DNA of 64,000 nucleotides from Acinetobacter sp. ANC 4470. GTDB lineage: Bacteria > Pseudomonadota > Gammaproteobacteria > Pseudomonadales > Moraxellaceae. The stretch lies in contig NZ_NEGC01000002.1 in the NCBI RefSeq assembly GCF_002135335.1, positions 124,001-188,000 of the forward strand, read 5' to 3'. This document shows, one piece after another, positions 11,603-19,711 of the stretch; within the stretch, counting starts at the first letter, position 1; every line of letters begins with the position of its first letter. The notes beneath the pieces were generated by a model. That model had not been told where the DNA came from and ran no database searches. It was given only the letters and a program-made list of their open reading frames with translations. Position numbers and translations under genes: made by a program.

Positions 11603-12067
11603 TCCAAAACCTCTAATTTCTCTTTAAATACAGTACTAATTTAATCTTAAGCAATACGCATAGCTGCTTGTTTATGCGGTCAGAATGGTAACCCCTGAAT
11701 ATGAATTTTTCATATAAAATATGTAAGATATCTTGTCTTTGTTAAGATGGAGGCGCTAACTGACTATTTTTTAGTTTATTTTTAGTTGTATAAAAGTGAA
11801 ATAAAATTAATCTGCATAAAATTTTGTGCAAAGAATAATGAAGCAATTCTTCCTTTTTCTCAAGATTTCACCCCATGAATTAACAAGATTGAATTCAAAT
11901 TCAGCATTTTTTCACCGTTGCCCCAACCCAATGCCTCTAGCTTAACGCTTAAAAAAAACTGTATTTTAGTATAAACTGCTAGGTCAACTCGACTTAGATG
12001 ATCTTGTAGCAACAGCCCTGAAATGACTCGGTTTGTGCTTAGGGGAACTCAACTTTTTGGAATTTTT
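11603..12067. other. AT-rich gap between the amidase gene and thyA
   Basis: About 465 bases. It must hold the divergent promoters of the amidase gene (minus) and thyA (plus). Two -10-like sequences (TATTTT and TATAAA) occur around 11959-11973 without a good -35. I found no small ORF with a credible ribosome binding site, in particular no immunity gene for the amidase. Confidence 0.45.
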
Positions 12068-12910
12068 ATGAAAGCGTATTTAGACCTTTTACAACACATC
12101 CTCGACAACGGTGGCGATAAAGGCGATCGTACTGGAACAGGTACACGTTCTGTATTTGGTCATCAAATGCGCTTTGATCTTTCCCAAGGTTTCCCTTTAC
12201 TAACCACCAAAAAAGTTCATTTCCGCTCCATTGCGATTGAATTATTATGGTTCCTCAAAGGCGACACCAACGTTAAATATCTCCAAGAAAACAAAGTTTC
12301 AATTTGGGATGAATGGTCAACCCAAGAACAAACGACACGTTTTGGTCGTCCTGAAGGCGAGCTGGGTCCCGTTTACGGTCATCAATGGCGTAATTTTGGC
12401 GCAACTCAAAAAGACCATGGTTTATATGAGCAAGATGGTTTTGACCAAATCAAATGGCTGATTAATGAAATTAAAAGTAATCCAAATTCACGTCGTTTAA
12501 TTGTCTCGGGTTGGAATCCAAACGAAGCTGGCAATGTTGCTCTGCCACCCTGTCACACCCTATTCCAATTTTTTGTACAGAACGGCAAACTCTCTTGCCA
12601 ATTGTATCAACGCAGCGCAGATGTATTCTTAGGTGTTCCCTTTAACATTGCCAGCTATGCACTACTTACTCATATGATTGCACAGGTATGTGGTTTAGGC
12701 GTTGGTGATTTTGTTTGGACCGGTGGCGATACGCATTTATATGTCAACCATTTTGAACAAGCTCAATTACAATTAAGCCGTGAACCAATGCCACTATGCC
12801 AACTGAAATTAAATCCTGAAATTAAAGATATTTTTGACTTTAAATTTGAGGATATTGAAATTATAGCTTACCAATCACATCCGGGGATTAAAGCCCCTGT
12901 TGCGGTTTAA
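12068..12910 (+). CDS. thyA: Thymidylate synthase
   Basis: Makes dTMP from dUMP with methylene-tetrahydrofolate. 280 residues, slightly longer than E. coli ThyA (264). Catalytic Cys162 is in [10 protein letters not shown], the folate/dUMP motif [11 protein letters not shown] is near the start, and [17 protein letters not shown] and GDTHLYVNH follow. An upstream in-frame ATG exists at 12023, but the family N-terminus [12 protein letters not shown] begins at 12068. It precedes folA, so the enzyme that produces dihydrofolate sits beside the one that recycles it. Confidence 0.96.
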   Translation: MKAYLDLLQHILDNGGDKGDRTGTGTRSVFGHQMRFDLSQGFPLLTTKKVHFRSIAIELLWFLKGDTNVKYLQENKVSIWDEWSTQEQTTRFGRPEGELGPVYGHQWRNFGATQKDHGLYEQDGFDQIKWLINEIKSNPNSRRLIVSGWNPNEAGNVALPPCHTLFQFFVQNGKLSCQLYQRSADVFLGVPFNIASYALLTHMIAQVCGLGVGDFVWTGGDTHLYVNHFEQAQLQLSREPMPLCQLKLNPEIKDIFDFKFEDIEIIAYQSHPGIKAPVAV

Positions 12911-13030
12911 TTTGTTCTTTTCATATTTATACCCCCAAATAAATAATCCCTCGAAATCCGCCTTTATCAAGGTGGACTTTCAAATTTAAGCTTGGGGAAT
13001 GTCAATATCAAGATTAAGGCGAACTCATTC

Positions 13031-13543
13031 ATGTCATTCCAAAATTTAGAAGTTGTTCACGTTGTAGCCATGGATCAACAACGCTGCATTGGTAAAGCAA
13101 ATGATTTACCTTGGCATATTTCTGCTGATCTCAAACACTTTAAAGCCATCACCCAAGGTGGTGTTGTGGTCATGGGACGCAAAACCTTAGAATCTATGGG
13201 GCGAACCCTGCCAAAACGGGTCAATTGGGTCATTACCCGTGACCACAATTGGTCATTTGAAGGTACAAAAGTCGCTTATTCGATTGAAGATGCTTTAGCT
13301 CAAGCTGTTGCCGATGTGCAAGCTTCTGAAAAACCAACCAGCATTTTTATTATTGGCGGTGGTGAAATTTTCAAACAAACCATGAATATTACCGACCGCC
13401 TAGAACTGACTCATGTCGAACTTGATGTTCAAGGTGATGCTTATTATCCAGAAATTCCCACTGAGTTTAAAAAGGTTGCAGCTGAACAACATATTGACGA
13501 CAAAACGGGGATTGCTTTCGAGTTCGCAACATATCAAAAATAA
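13031..13543 (+). CDS. folA: Dihydrofolate reductase (trimethoprim target)
   Basis: Reduces dihydrofolate with NADPH. 170 residues. The M20-loop motif DLPWHISADLKHF has the catalytic acid Asp33, the NADPH motif GRKTLESMGR follows, and then IIGGGEIF and LTHVELDVQGDAYYP. I chose the ATG at 13031 because it gives the family N-terminus. An in-frame ATG 39 nt upstream has its purine stretch too close to act as a ribosome binding site. It looks chromosomal rather than a cassette-borne resistance type. Confidence 0.96.
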   Translation: MSFQNLEVVHVVAMDQQRCIGKANDLPWHISADLKHFKAITQGGVVVMGRKTLESMGRTLPKRVNWVITRDHNWSFEGTKVAYSIEDALAQAVADVQASEKPTSIFIIGGGEIFKQTMNITDRLELTHVELDVQGDAYYPEIPTEFKKVAAEQHIDDKTGIAFEFATYQK

Positions 13544-13571
13544 AGCAAATAATTATTTATAACAGTCAAAT

Positions 13572-14633
13572 ATGCATAATATTGGGAAAACAGAGTTTTT
13601 TGCTGCTTCGGGCATGGCGCTACTACATTCCATGTTCAGTCTTTTCGTTATTGTGTCCTCTATTTGGCTGTGTCTTGCTTTATGGTTTCAAGAACCCTTT
13701 GGCTGGTTGATCACCCGTATACTGATAGGCATTTGGATTGCTTTTGCACTTAGTATTCTTGGAATTTATGCCACCCAAAATTTCTTTAGCCGCCACACTG
13801 ATATCTTGATTTACATGGTTGGCTTGCTCTGCGGTTTATTGTGGTATTTTGGCTTAGAAGCCAAACAAGATCGCGACTGGAATCCCGAAGTTGCCCAAGT
13901 GTTGTCTTATGAACAACAAGGTGATCTCGTCACCTTACACAATGTACGTAATTTTAATTGGCATGCAGATGGCAGTTATGATGAACGCTGGGAATCTCGC
14001 CAGTTTGATTTAAAGCAAATCACAGGGGTCAATATTATTACCTCCTATTGGATGGGACCGCGCATTGCCCATACTTTGGTGAGTTTTGATTTTGCCAATA
14101 GCAAACCACTGACCTTCTCAATTGAAATTCGTAAAGAAAAAAATGAAACATTTTCGACCATCGGTGGCTTTTTTAGAAAATATGAACTCAGCCTCGTGGC
14201 TGCGGATGAAAAAGATCTCATTTATACCCGCAGTAATAGCCGTGGTGAACAGGTCTACTTCTTTCCCATAAACATGTCAAAAGCAGAAAGCCGCGCTTTA
14301 TTTGAGGAATATCTACACAAAGCCAATGAATTAAAACAACAGCCTAAATGGTATAACAGCCTGACCAGCAACTGCACCACGCTGGTTTTCGATATGGTGC
14401 AAGCAGTGTCTAAACAGCATTTACCGACCGATTATCGTCTACTGGTTTCAGGTTATTTACCCAATTATCTTTATGACTTAAAGGCTATTTCACACGACCT
14501 CAGCATAAAACAATGGTATGAAAAAGCACATATTAACCCACGGGTTAGTGAATTAAATCATCTTTCTAGTACACAATATTCGGCACTTATTCGCCAAAAT
14601 GTACCACAAAGAAAAATAGAGAATTCGAATTAA
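13572..14633 (+). CDS. DUF4105 (Lnb-like N-terminal domain) inner-membrane protein
   Basis: 353 residues. About three membrane helices fill residues 15-100, followed by a soluble domain with WNPEVAQVLSYEQQGDLV and NVRNFNWHADGSYDERWESR, and the DUF4105 core with the conserved Cys in SLTSNCTTLVFD. DUF4105 is related to the cysteine-peptidase-like N-terminal domain of Lnb, a lipoprotein N-acyltransferase. The conserved cysteine fits such a thiol enzyme, but the substrate here is unknown. It starts 28 nt after folA without a clear Shine-Dalgarno sequence, so it may be co-transcribed. Confidence 0.8.
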   Translation: MHNIGKTEFFAASGMALLHSMFSLFVIVSSIWLCLALWFQEPFGWLITRILIGIWIAFALSILGIYATQNFFSRHTDILIYMVGLLCGLLWYFGLEAKQDRDWNPEVAQVLSYEQQGDLVTLHNVRNFNWHADGSYDERWESRQFDLKQITGVNIITSYWMGPRIAHTLVSFDFANSKPLTFSIEIRKEKNETFSTIGGFFRKYELSLVAADEKDLIYTRSNSRGEQVYFFPINMSKAESRALFEEYLHKANELKQQPKWYNSLTSNCTTLVFDMVQAVSKQHLPTDYRLLVSGYLPNYLYDLKAISHDLSIKQWYEKAHINPRVSELNHLSSTQYSALIRQNVPQRKIENSN

Positions 14634-14732
14634 AATAGGAATTTTAAAATAAAAAAACATACATTTAAAACTAGTTAATTACATCTTTTTTTGCTTAATA
14701 TAGAAATCTAAATTAAAAAATGAGACATGAAT

Positions 14733-15194
14733 ATGTTAAAAAAATTATTCGCGATCAGCATCATTGGTGTAACTATTGCTTTTACAGGTTGTGAGACAGT
14801 ACCAAATGCATCTTCGACCATTGAAACTGCAAACTTAATTCAATTGCAAAACAAAACTTGGATTGCAACACATATTGGCAATACCGAAATTAAAACAGCA
14901 CCTACCGCACACAATATCCCAAGCTTACAATTTGACGCGACAACAAAACGTGTGAGTGGCGCAGATGGCTGTAATCGTATTATGGGCAGCTATGAAGCAG
15001 GACGAGATACCTTAGTCTTGAATCAAATGGCAGGAACAAAAATGGCATGTTTAGACAACAGCAATGTCTCTCAAAGATTTAACCAAGCATTAACTCAAGT
15101 GGCGAACTATCAAGTATTTGGTAAAACACTCAAATTGCTTGATCGTCATGGCAATGTCCTTGTCCAATTAAAAAGTTCAATTCAGCCACGCTAA
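14733..15194 (+). CDS. META-domain (HslJ-like) lipoprotein
   Basis: 153 residues. A lipoprotein signal peptide has lipobox FTGC near residue 20. The META/HslJ domain contains LQNKTWIATHIGN, LQFDATTKRVSGADGCNR, and LNQMAGTKMACLD. HslJ proteins are heat- or envelope-stress-linked in E. coli and their biochemical role is unclear. I favour the ATG at 14733 over 14727, because a GAG sequence lies 8 nt upstream of it. Confidence 0.85.
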   Translation: MLKKLFAISIIGVTIAFTGCETVPNASSTIETANLIQLQNKTWIATHIGNTEIKTAPTAHNIPSLQFDATTKRVSGADGCNRIMGSYEAGRDTLVLNQMAGTKMACLDNSNVSQRFNQALTQVANYQVFGKTLKLLDRHGNVLVQLKSSIQPR

Positions 15195-15205
15195 ATAGCA
15201 GATAT

Positions 15206-15231
15206 AAAAAGCCTGTTAATTCAGGCTTTTT
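15206..15231 (+). terminator. Terminator after the META lipoprotein gene
   Basis: Perfect 10-bp stem AAAAAGCCTG / CAGGCTTTTT with a 6-nt loop and T-run. Confidence 0.9.
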
Positions 15232-15312
15232 ACTTTTAATCATAGATAAAAACATTGTAGCTTCATAAAAAGTCCCTATATTAAAAACAATAAACAAATA
15301 CAGGATAAAACC

Positions 15313-15837
15313 ATGCAACAAGCATTATTTGGTGGTGGATGTTTTTGGTGTGTCGAAGCCATATTTTTACAGCTTAAAGGTGTTCACAAAGTCGTCAGCG
15401 GTTATGCGGGCGGTCATACTGACAATCCCAATTATGACGATATTTGTCGGGGTGACAGCAACCATGCAGAAGTCATTTTGATTGATTATGATGAGACACA
15501 AATTAGCTTTGAACAACTTTTAGATGTGTTTTTTACCACCCATGATCCAACCACGTTAAATCGTCAGGGCAATGACATTGGCACACAATATCGCTCAGTG
15601 ATTTATTACCTTAATGATAAACAGCAGCAACAGGCTCAACAGATCATTGATCAACTCAAAGCTGATGGCTTAAATATTGTGACTGAACTTAGCCCTGCAC
15701 CTAAATTTTACCCTGCTGAAGAATATCATCAGAACTTTTTTGCCCGAAATCCATCACAAGGTTACTGTAACTTTTCCATCCCACCCAAATTAATGAAATT
15801 ACGCAGTAAGTTTCAAAGCCTACTTAAGTCCGAATAA
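15313..15837 (+). CDS. msrA: Peptide methionine-S-sulfoxide reductase
   Basis: Repairs oxidised methionine (S-epimer) in proteins. 174 residues with the catalytic GCFWC motif (Cys10), then [13 protein letters not shown] and [20 protein letters not shown]. The end [11 protein letters not shown] supplies a recycling cysteine (YC near residue 152). AGGATAAAACC precedes the ATG. Single gene with its own terminator; there is no MsrB domain. Confidence 0.96.
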   Translation: MQQALFGGGCFWCVEAIFLQLKGVHKVVSGYAGGHTDNPNYDDICRGDSNHAEVILIDYDETQISFEQLLDVFFTTHDPTTLNRQGNDIGTQYRSVIYYLNDKQQQQAQQIIDQLKADGLNIVTELSPAPKFYPAEEYHQNFFARNPSQGYCNFSIPPKLMKLRSKFQSLLKSE

Positions 15838-15866
15838 GGGCTATTTTTGAGCAAATTTCAGCGATA

Positions 15867-15894
15867 AAAAAAGCGACCTTTAGGTCGCTTTTTT
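15867..15894. terminator. Bidirectional terminator between msrA and exbD
   Basis: Perfect 12-bp stem AAAAAAGCGACC / GGTCGCTTTTTT with TTTA loop, between convergent genes. Confidence 0.93.
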
Positions 15895-15905
15895 AAATAA
15901 TCAAA

Positions 15906-16310
15906 TTAATTATCACTAAGGAAAGCAATATCACTGAGCCCGGCTTCGCTCGCACGTGACATGACTTGTGCCACAGTATCATAACGTGCTTCTTTGTCTG
16001 CACGTAGTTGAACTGTTGGCTTACGTTCAGCTTGACCCGCTTCATTCAAACGAGTTTGTAATTCATCTAAACTAATCACTTCGGCATTCCAAGCGACTTC
16101 ACCATTGGCATTAATACTGACGGTGATGGCTTTAGGTGGCGGTTGAGTAATTTCCGCTGTGGTTTTTGGTAAGGTTAATGGAATTGATGGGTTAGCAACG
16201 GTTGCTGTCACCAAAAAGATGATCATCAATACCAACATAATATCGATGAGTGGAATGAGATTCATCTCATTCATGCCTACATCGTTGTCTTCGCCCAATT
16301 GAAAACCCAT
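15906..16310 (-). CDS. exbD: ExbD-type energy transducer for TonB
   Basis: 134 residues with one N-terminal membrane helix. MNEMNLIPLIDIMLVLMIIF contains the membrane aspartate needed for proton use, and a periplasmic domain with the family LRADKEARYDTV motif follows. Works with ExbB as the proton-driven motor for TonB. Its ATG overlaps the exbB stop (TAATG), so translation is probably coupled. Confidence 0.95.
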   Translation of the reverse strand: MGFQLGEDNDVGMNEMNLIPLIDIMLVLMIIFLVTATVANPSIPLTLPKTTAEITQPPPKAITVSINANGEVAWNAEVISLDELQTRLNEAGQAERKPTVQLRADKEARYDTVAQVMSRASEAGLSDIAFLSDN

Positions 16311-16933
16311 TAAGCTTGACCTCCAACTAAATTATCCGAAGTTGCTTTCACTTCTACTTTTTGTGTAGCAGAATCTTGTTGCAACATGGTATCAATTAAC
16401 AAGCCGTGTGCTTGGTCTTGTAACTCATGCGCTAAACTACGGTTAGCACGCGCACAAATGTTATAAGCAAGTACTGCAGGAATAGCGACTGCCAAACCTA
16501 AACCAGTCATAATCAAAGCTTCACCCACGGGTGTTGCCACTTGTGCCAAACCAGCTTGACCACTTTTACCGACCGCAACTAAGGCATGAAAAATACCCCA
16601 AACGGTACCAAATAAGCCGACAAAAGGTGCCAGAGAAGCAATCGTACCTAAAACGGCAACGCCTTTTTCCGCATTGGCTTTTTCAGCAGAAATTTGACGC
16701 AATAAAGCTTGTTCTGCAACAGCTTTACGCTGTTCAAAATTCAAAGGGGCAAATTTTGCTTTTAACTTGCTTAACGCTTGAGAAAGTTGAGCATAAGCTT
16801 GTTGCTTCAGTTGGCGAGTCCCCATCAAACGTAAAACGAAGATCGTCCATGTCGTAATCGACATTGCCAATAACACGAAATACAGTGTTTTACTCACTGC
16901 ATCGGCATGTTGCCAATAAACTGAAAAGTTCAT
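16310..16933 (-). CDS. exbB: ExbB-type proton channel subunit for TonB
   Basis: 207 residues with three membrane helices (about 15-38, 95-120, 145-165). It has the MotA/TolQ/ExbB domain signatures LGTIASLAPFVGLFGTVWGI and PVGEALIMTGLGLAVAIPAV. Lies between tonB and exbD with 20 nt and 1-nt-overlap junctions, a typical tonB-exbB-exbD operon. Confidence 0.96.
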   Translation of the reverse strand: MNFSVYWQHADAVSKTLYFVLLAMSITTWTIFVLRLMGTRQLKQQAYAQLSQALSKLKAKFAPLNFEQRKAVAEQALLRQISAEKANAEKGVAVLGTIASLAPFVGLFGTVWGIFHALVAVGKSGQAGLAQVATPVGEALIMTGLGLAVAIPAVLAYNICARANRSLAHELQDQAHGLLIDTMLQQDSATQKVEVKATSDNLVGGQA

Positions 16934-16953
16934 ACTCGAACTCCTAATAAATG

Positions 16954-17739
16954 TTAGCCGTGTGGATTCAATGTCAATTCAAATGGTTGGTCAGCACTAA
17001 TTGGATAAGCCACGCCATTTTCTTTGTACGGTTTGAATTTGGAACTACGCACTGAGCGTAAAATTTTGTCATCTAAAGCAGCAACACCACTTGAACGTGC
17101 AATACGTGCAGAGGTAATCACCCCTTTCTCATTCGCTTCAATATGCACGACCACAGTACGCGTTTGACCGTCTAAATCTTTATTGTTATATGACGGTTTA
17201 GGCGAACGACTCCATTGCACACCCGAACCACCAATCGATACACTTTTTGGAGATGGTGGTGTAGCAGGTTGGGCTGGAGGAGTATCAGGTGTTCGGGTCA
17301 CGACTGGTGCAGATTTAATCACTTTAGTTTCAGAAACAGTGGTCGTTACAACAGGAGATGGTGTCGGTTTGGCATCAACTGGTTTTACAACGGGTTTTGC
17401 TGTTTCTGCTTTTTTAACTTGTTGAACTTTCTCGACCTTTTTTGGCGGTGGCGGAAGTTGCTTTTCCACAATTTTAACTTGTTTTACTTCTTTAGGCTTC
17501 GGCTTTTCTTTTTTCGGTTCAGCTTTAGGCTTTGGAGGTAAAGCTTTTGGTGGCTCTTGAATTTTAACAAAACGGACTTGTAACGGTTCTTTTTCAATCG
17601 GTTTGAGTTCAGGGGTCTTCATTTGCCCCACCGCCCATAAAACGCCCATATGACCGACCATCACCGCAATAAGTGCGGTGATAATTTTCTTTTTCATCGG
17701 GCTGGGAGTTTGCATATGTAGAGCAGAAGATTGACTCAT
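16954..17739 (-). CDS. tonB: TonB energy-transducing protein
   Basis: 261 residues. The N-terminal membrane anchor (about 17-36) contains the ExbB-contact pattern around GHMGVLW. A long Pro/Lys and Pro/Val-rich spacer (about 50-165) would span the periplasm. The TonB C-terminal domain follows, ending in VHIEANEKGVITSARIARSS, LDDKILRSVRSSKFKPY and FELTLNP. It powers siderophore, haem and vitamin uptake through outer-membrane receptors. The opposite strand of the spacer encodes long artefact reading frames that should be ignored. Confidence 0.95.
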   Translation of the reverse strand: MSQSSALHMQTPSPMKKKIITALIAVMVGHMGVLWAVGQMKTPELKPIEKEPLQVRFVKIQEPPKALPPKPKAEPKKEKPKPKEVKQVKIVEKQLPPPPKKVEKVQQVKKAETAKPVVKPVDAKPTPSPVVTTTVSETKVIKSAPVVTRTPDTPPAQPATPPSPKSVSIGGSGVQWSRSPKPSYNNKDLDGQTRTVVVHIEANEKGVITSARIARSSGVAALDDKILRSVRSSKFKPYKENGVAYPISADQPFELTLNPHG

Positions 17740-17826
17740 TAAAATCAGTTACCTAATTCAAGCGATTGTAGATCAATAAAGACTTCAACAATCAAACTCA
17801 TCGGTTAGTACAATTAAAGCAATGCA

Positions 17827-17856
17827 ATAATAAATGAGAAGTGTTTTCATTTGCAA
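17827..17856 (-). promoter_or_regulatory. tonB promoter with Fur-like dyad in the spacer
   Basis: On the minus strand: -35 TTGCAA (17856-17851), 18-bp spacer, -10 TATTAT (17832-17827). The spacer holds a dyad (17835-17849) agreeing with the 7-1-7 Fur consensus at 10 of 14 positions; the wider arms AAATGAGAA / TTTTCATTT match at 8 of 9. A repressor bound here would block RNA polymerase, as expected for iron-repressed tonB. Confidence 0.65.
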
Positions 17857-17900
17857 CTATTAATTGGAAAGTTTTAATGAGTTTTTTGAATCAAAAACAA

Positions 17901-17927
17901 AAAAGGCATGCCTAAAGCATACCTTTT
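17901..17927 (-). terminator. Terminator of purU
   Basis: 11-bp stem (17901-17911 with 17917-17927, one G-U pair), 5-nt loop, followed on the minus strand by a long T-rich tract. It lies just after the purU stop. Confidence 0.88.
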
Positions 17928-17947
17928 GAGTCGATCATTTTAAAAAA

Positions 17948-18814
17948 TTATTGAAAAACAACCGTCTTATTGCCATCCACAATAATACGGTCTTCAAGAT
18001 GCCATTTCACCGCACGTGCCAAAACATTACGCTCTACATCCTGTCCAAGTTCACGTAATTGATCAACGGTAAAATCGTGATTGACCCGCTCTACATCTTG
18101 CTCAATGATTGGACCTTGATCCAGATCAGCCGTCACATAATGAGCTGTCGCACCGATCAATTTCACCCCTTTTTCATAAGCTTGCTTATAAGGATTTGCA
18201 CCGACAAAGGCAGGTAAAAATGAATGATGAATATTAATAATCTTCATTTCCCATTTAGAAACAAAGCTTTCACTTAAGATTTGCATATAACGTGCAAGTA
18301 CAAGTAGGTCATTACCTTGCATAATTTCATCAATTTTTGCGTAAGCTTCTTCTTTATTGTCTTTATTCACAGGGACAACAACAAAAGGAATACCAAAATT
18401 TTCAACTGATTCGCGTAAATCTTCATGATTTGACACCACAGTGGTAATTTCACACGGTAAACCGCCACGCGCATGACGCCACAACAACTCAAGCAAAGCA
18501 TGATCGACTTTCGAGACTAAAACACCAACTTTTTTAACATCGCTTACCAATGCCAAACGCCAATGCATGTTATAGCGCTCTGCAACATTACTCGCAAAAG
18601 TTTGAGTTAAATTTTCTTTACGACTTTGTAAACCATCCAGTTCAAACTCAACACGCATGAAATAACGCCCACCCTGAGCTTCAGTCGCGTATTGATCAAG
18701 TGCGGTAATATTTGCTCCTTGATGATACAAAAAGCTCGATACAGCTTGCACGATCCCTGGTTTATCCTCGCAAGTAATCAGTAAACGTGCCGTGTTAGCA
18801 GTGCTCATATTCAT
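17948..18814 (-). CDS. purU: Formyltetrahydrofolate deformylase
   Basis: Hydrolyses 10-formyl-tetrahydrofolate to formate and tetrahydrofolate, balancing one-carbon pools. 288 residues. The N-terminal ACT domain (LLITCEDKPGIVQAVSSFLY) is the allosteric sensor. The C-terminal formyltransferase fold has VLARYMQILS, INIHHSFLPAFVGANPYKQA with the catalytic Asn-His, and GATAHYVTADLDQGPIIEQD with the catalytic Asp. The start may be the second ATG 6 nt downstream. Single gene with its own terminator. Confidence 0.96.
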   Translation of the reverse strand: MNMSTANTARLLITCEDKPGIVQAVSSFLYHQGANITALDQYATEAQGGRYFMRVEFELDGLQSRKENLTQTFASNVAERYNMHWRLALVSDVKKVGVLVSKVDHALLELLWRHARGGLPCEITTVVSNHEDLRESVENFGIPFVVVPVNKDNKEEAYAKIDEIMQGNDLLVLARYMQILSESFVSKWEMKIINIHHSFLPAFVGANPYKQAYEKGVKLIGATAHYVTADLDQGPIIEQDVERVNHDFTVDQLRELGQDVERNVLARAVKWHLEDRIIVDGNKTVVFQ

Positions 18815-18883
18815 GTTGGTTTATATCACTAATCAGTTAAATTGAAAAACAAGCCGAGCATTCTAACGCTTTTTTAAGGCTTT

Positions 18884-19612
18884 CTAAATAGGCGATGTAG
18901 CATCGTGATTTTTACTTGAGGATAAACTCTCAAAAAGCTCTGAAGGACCTAGCGTTTCAAGCAAATGTTCATAAGTTTGACGACTTTCACCACGCAAATA
19001 TGCCCCTTCTAGGAACACCATTTGACGTAATGCCTGCCAAACCCACTTTTCTTCTAAAGTATTTGAATCGGTAATATGACCCGACATATATAAGAAGTTG
19101 GTCCAGTTGGTCAAAACAATCCACAAGTTAATAATTAAGGCCTCAATTTCCGAGTCCGTCATTTGCATTAACCCTGCATTTACAAAGGCTTTATAAATTT
19201 TCTGCCCCTGCTGCATCACCTGACCGGCAAAACGTGGATACATTTTTCGAAAATCTTCATTATTTTCAACCAAATGATAAACATCACGATGCAAAAAGCG
19301 ATAAGCCCAAAGCTGACTGCTAAGCACTTGAAAATAGCGAATTTTATCATTAGCATCAAGTAAGCGCTCATCTGGTAATGCAAGCATTTCCAAAGTTTCT
19401 TTTTGATACTGCTCCATCAATTCTTTGATAATTTCGTTTTTATTACGAAAGTGGTAATACAAATTACCTGGACTCATATTCAGTTCTGCAGCAATATGAT
19501 TTGTTGTTACAGAACGTTCGCCACGCTCATTAAACAACTGTAAGCTAAGCTGTAAAATACGTTCTTTGGTTTTTACCGTTTTGGAGTGAGACATCCTAAA
19601 GTAACCATTCAT
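18884..19612 (-). CDS. TetR-family transcriptional regulator
   Basis: 242 residues. The N-terminal helix-turn-helix has ERILQLSLQLFNERGERSVT, then TNHIAAELNMSPGNLYYHFRNKNEII, the standard TetR pattern. The C-terminal ligand domain has several Trp/Phe-rich helices. It is divergent from the aldehyde dehydrogenase gene with 99 bp between, so that gene is a likely target. Neither this ATG nor the one at 19594 (MSHSKTVKTK) has a good Shine-Dalgarno sequence; the shorter form matches typical TetR N-termini. Confidence 0.9.
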   Translation of the reverse strand: MNGYFRMSHSKTVKTKERILQLSLQLFNERGERSVTTNHIAAELNMSPGNLYYHFRNKNEIIKELMEQYQKETLEMLALPDERLLDANDKIRYFQVLSSQLWAYRFLHRDVYHLVENNEDFRKMYPRFAGQVMQQGQKIYKAFVNAGLMQMTDSEIEALIINLWIVLTNWTNFLYMSGHITDSNTLEEKWVWQALRQMVFLEGAYLRGESRQTYEHLLETLGPSELFESLSSSKNHDATSPI

Positions 19613-19619
19613 TCAATAG

Positions 19620-19633
19620 GTTAGCGAGCTAAC
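19620..19633. promoter_or_regulatory. Candidate operator between the TetR gene and the aldehyde dehydrogenase
   Basis: GTTAGCGAGCTAAC: perfect 6-bp inverted arms around a 2-bp centre, immediately upstream of the TetR start. Position and symmetry suit an autorepressing TetR site. Confidence 0.5.
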
Positions 19634-19711
19634 GCATAAAGTAACTTGACAGTTTAGAGCTTTTACTCTAAAAATTAAATTAATCGCTTTTTCTTTAATG
19701 GTAATTAAGTC

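Noticed and set aside
11603..12067. Small immunity gene for the amidase
   Set aside because: I looked for short ORFs with a binding site on both strands and found none worth reporting.
17183..17541. Two long plus-strand reading frames opposite tonB
   Set aside because: They are antisense to the Pro/Lys-rich repeat of TonB, which produces open frames without stop codons; no ribosome binding site and low-complexity products.
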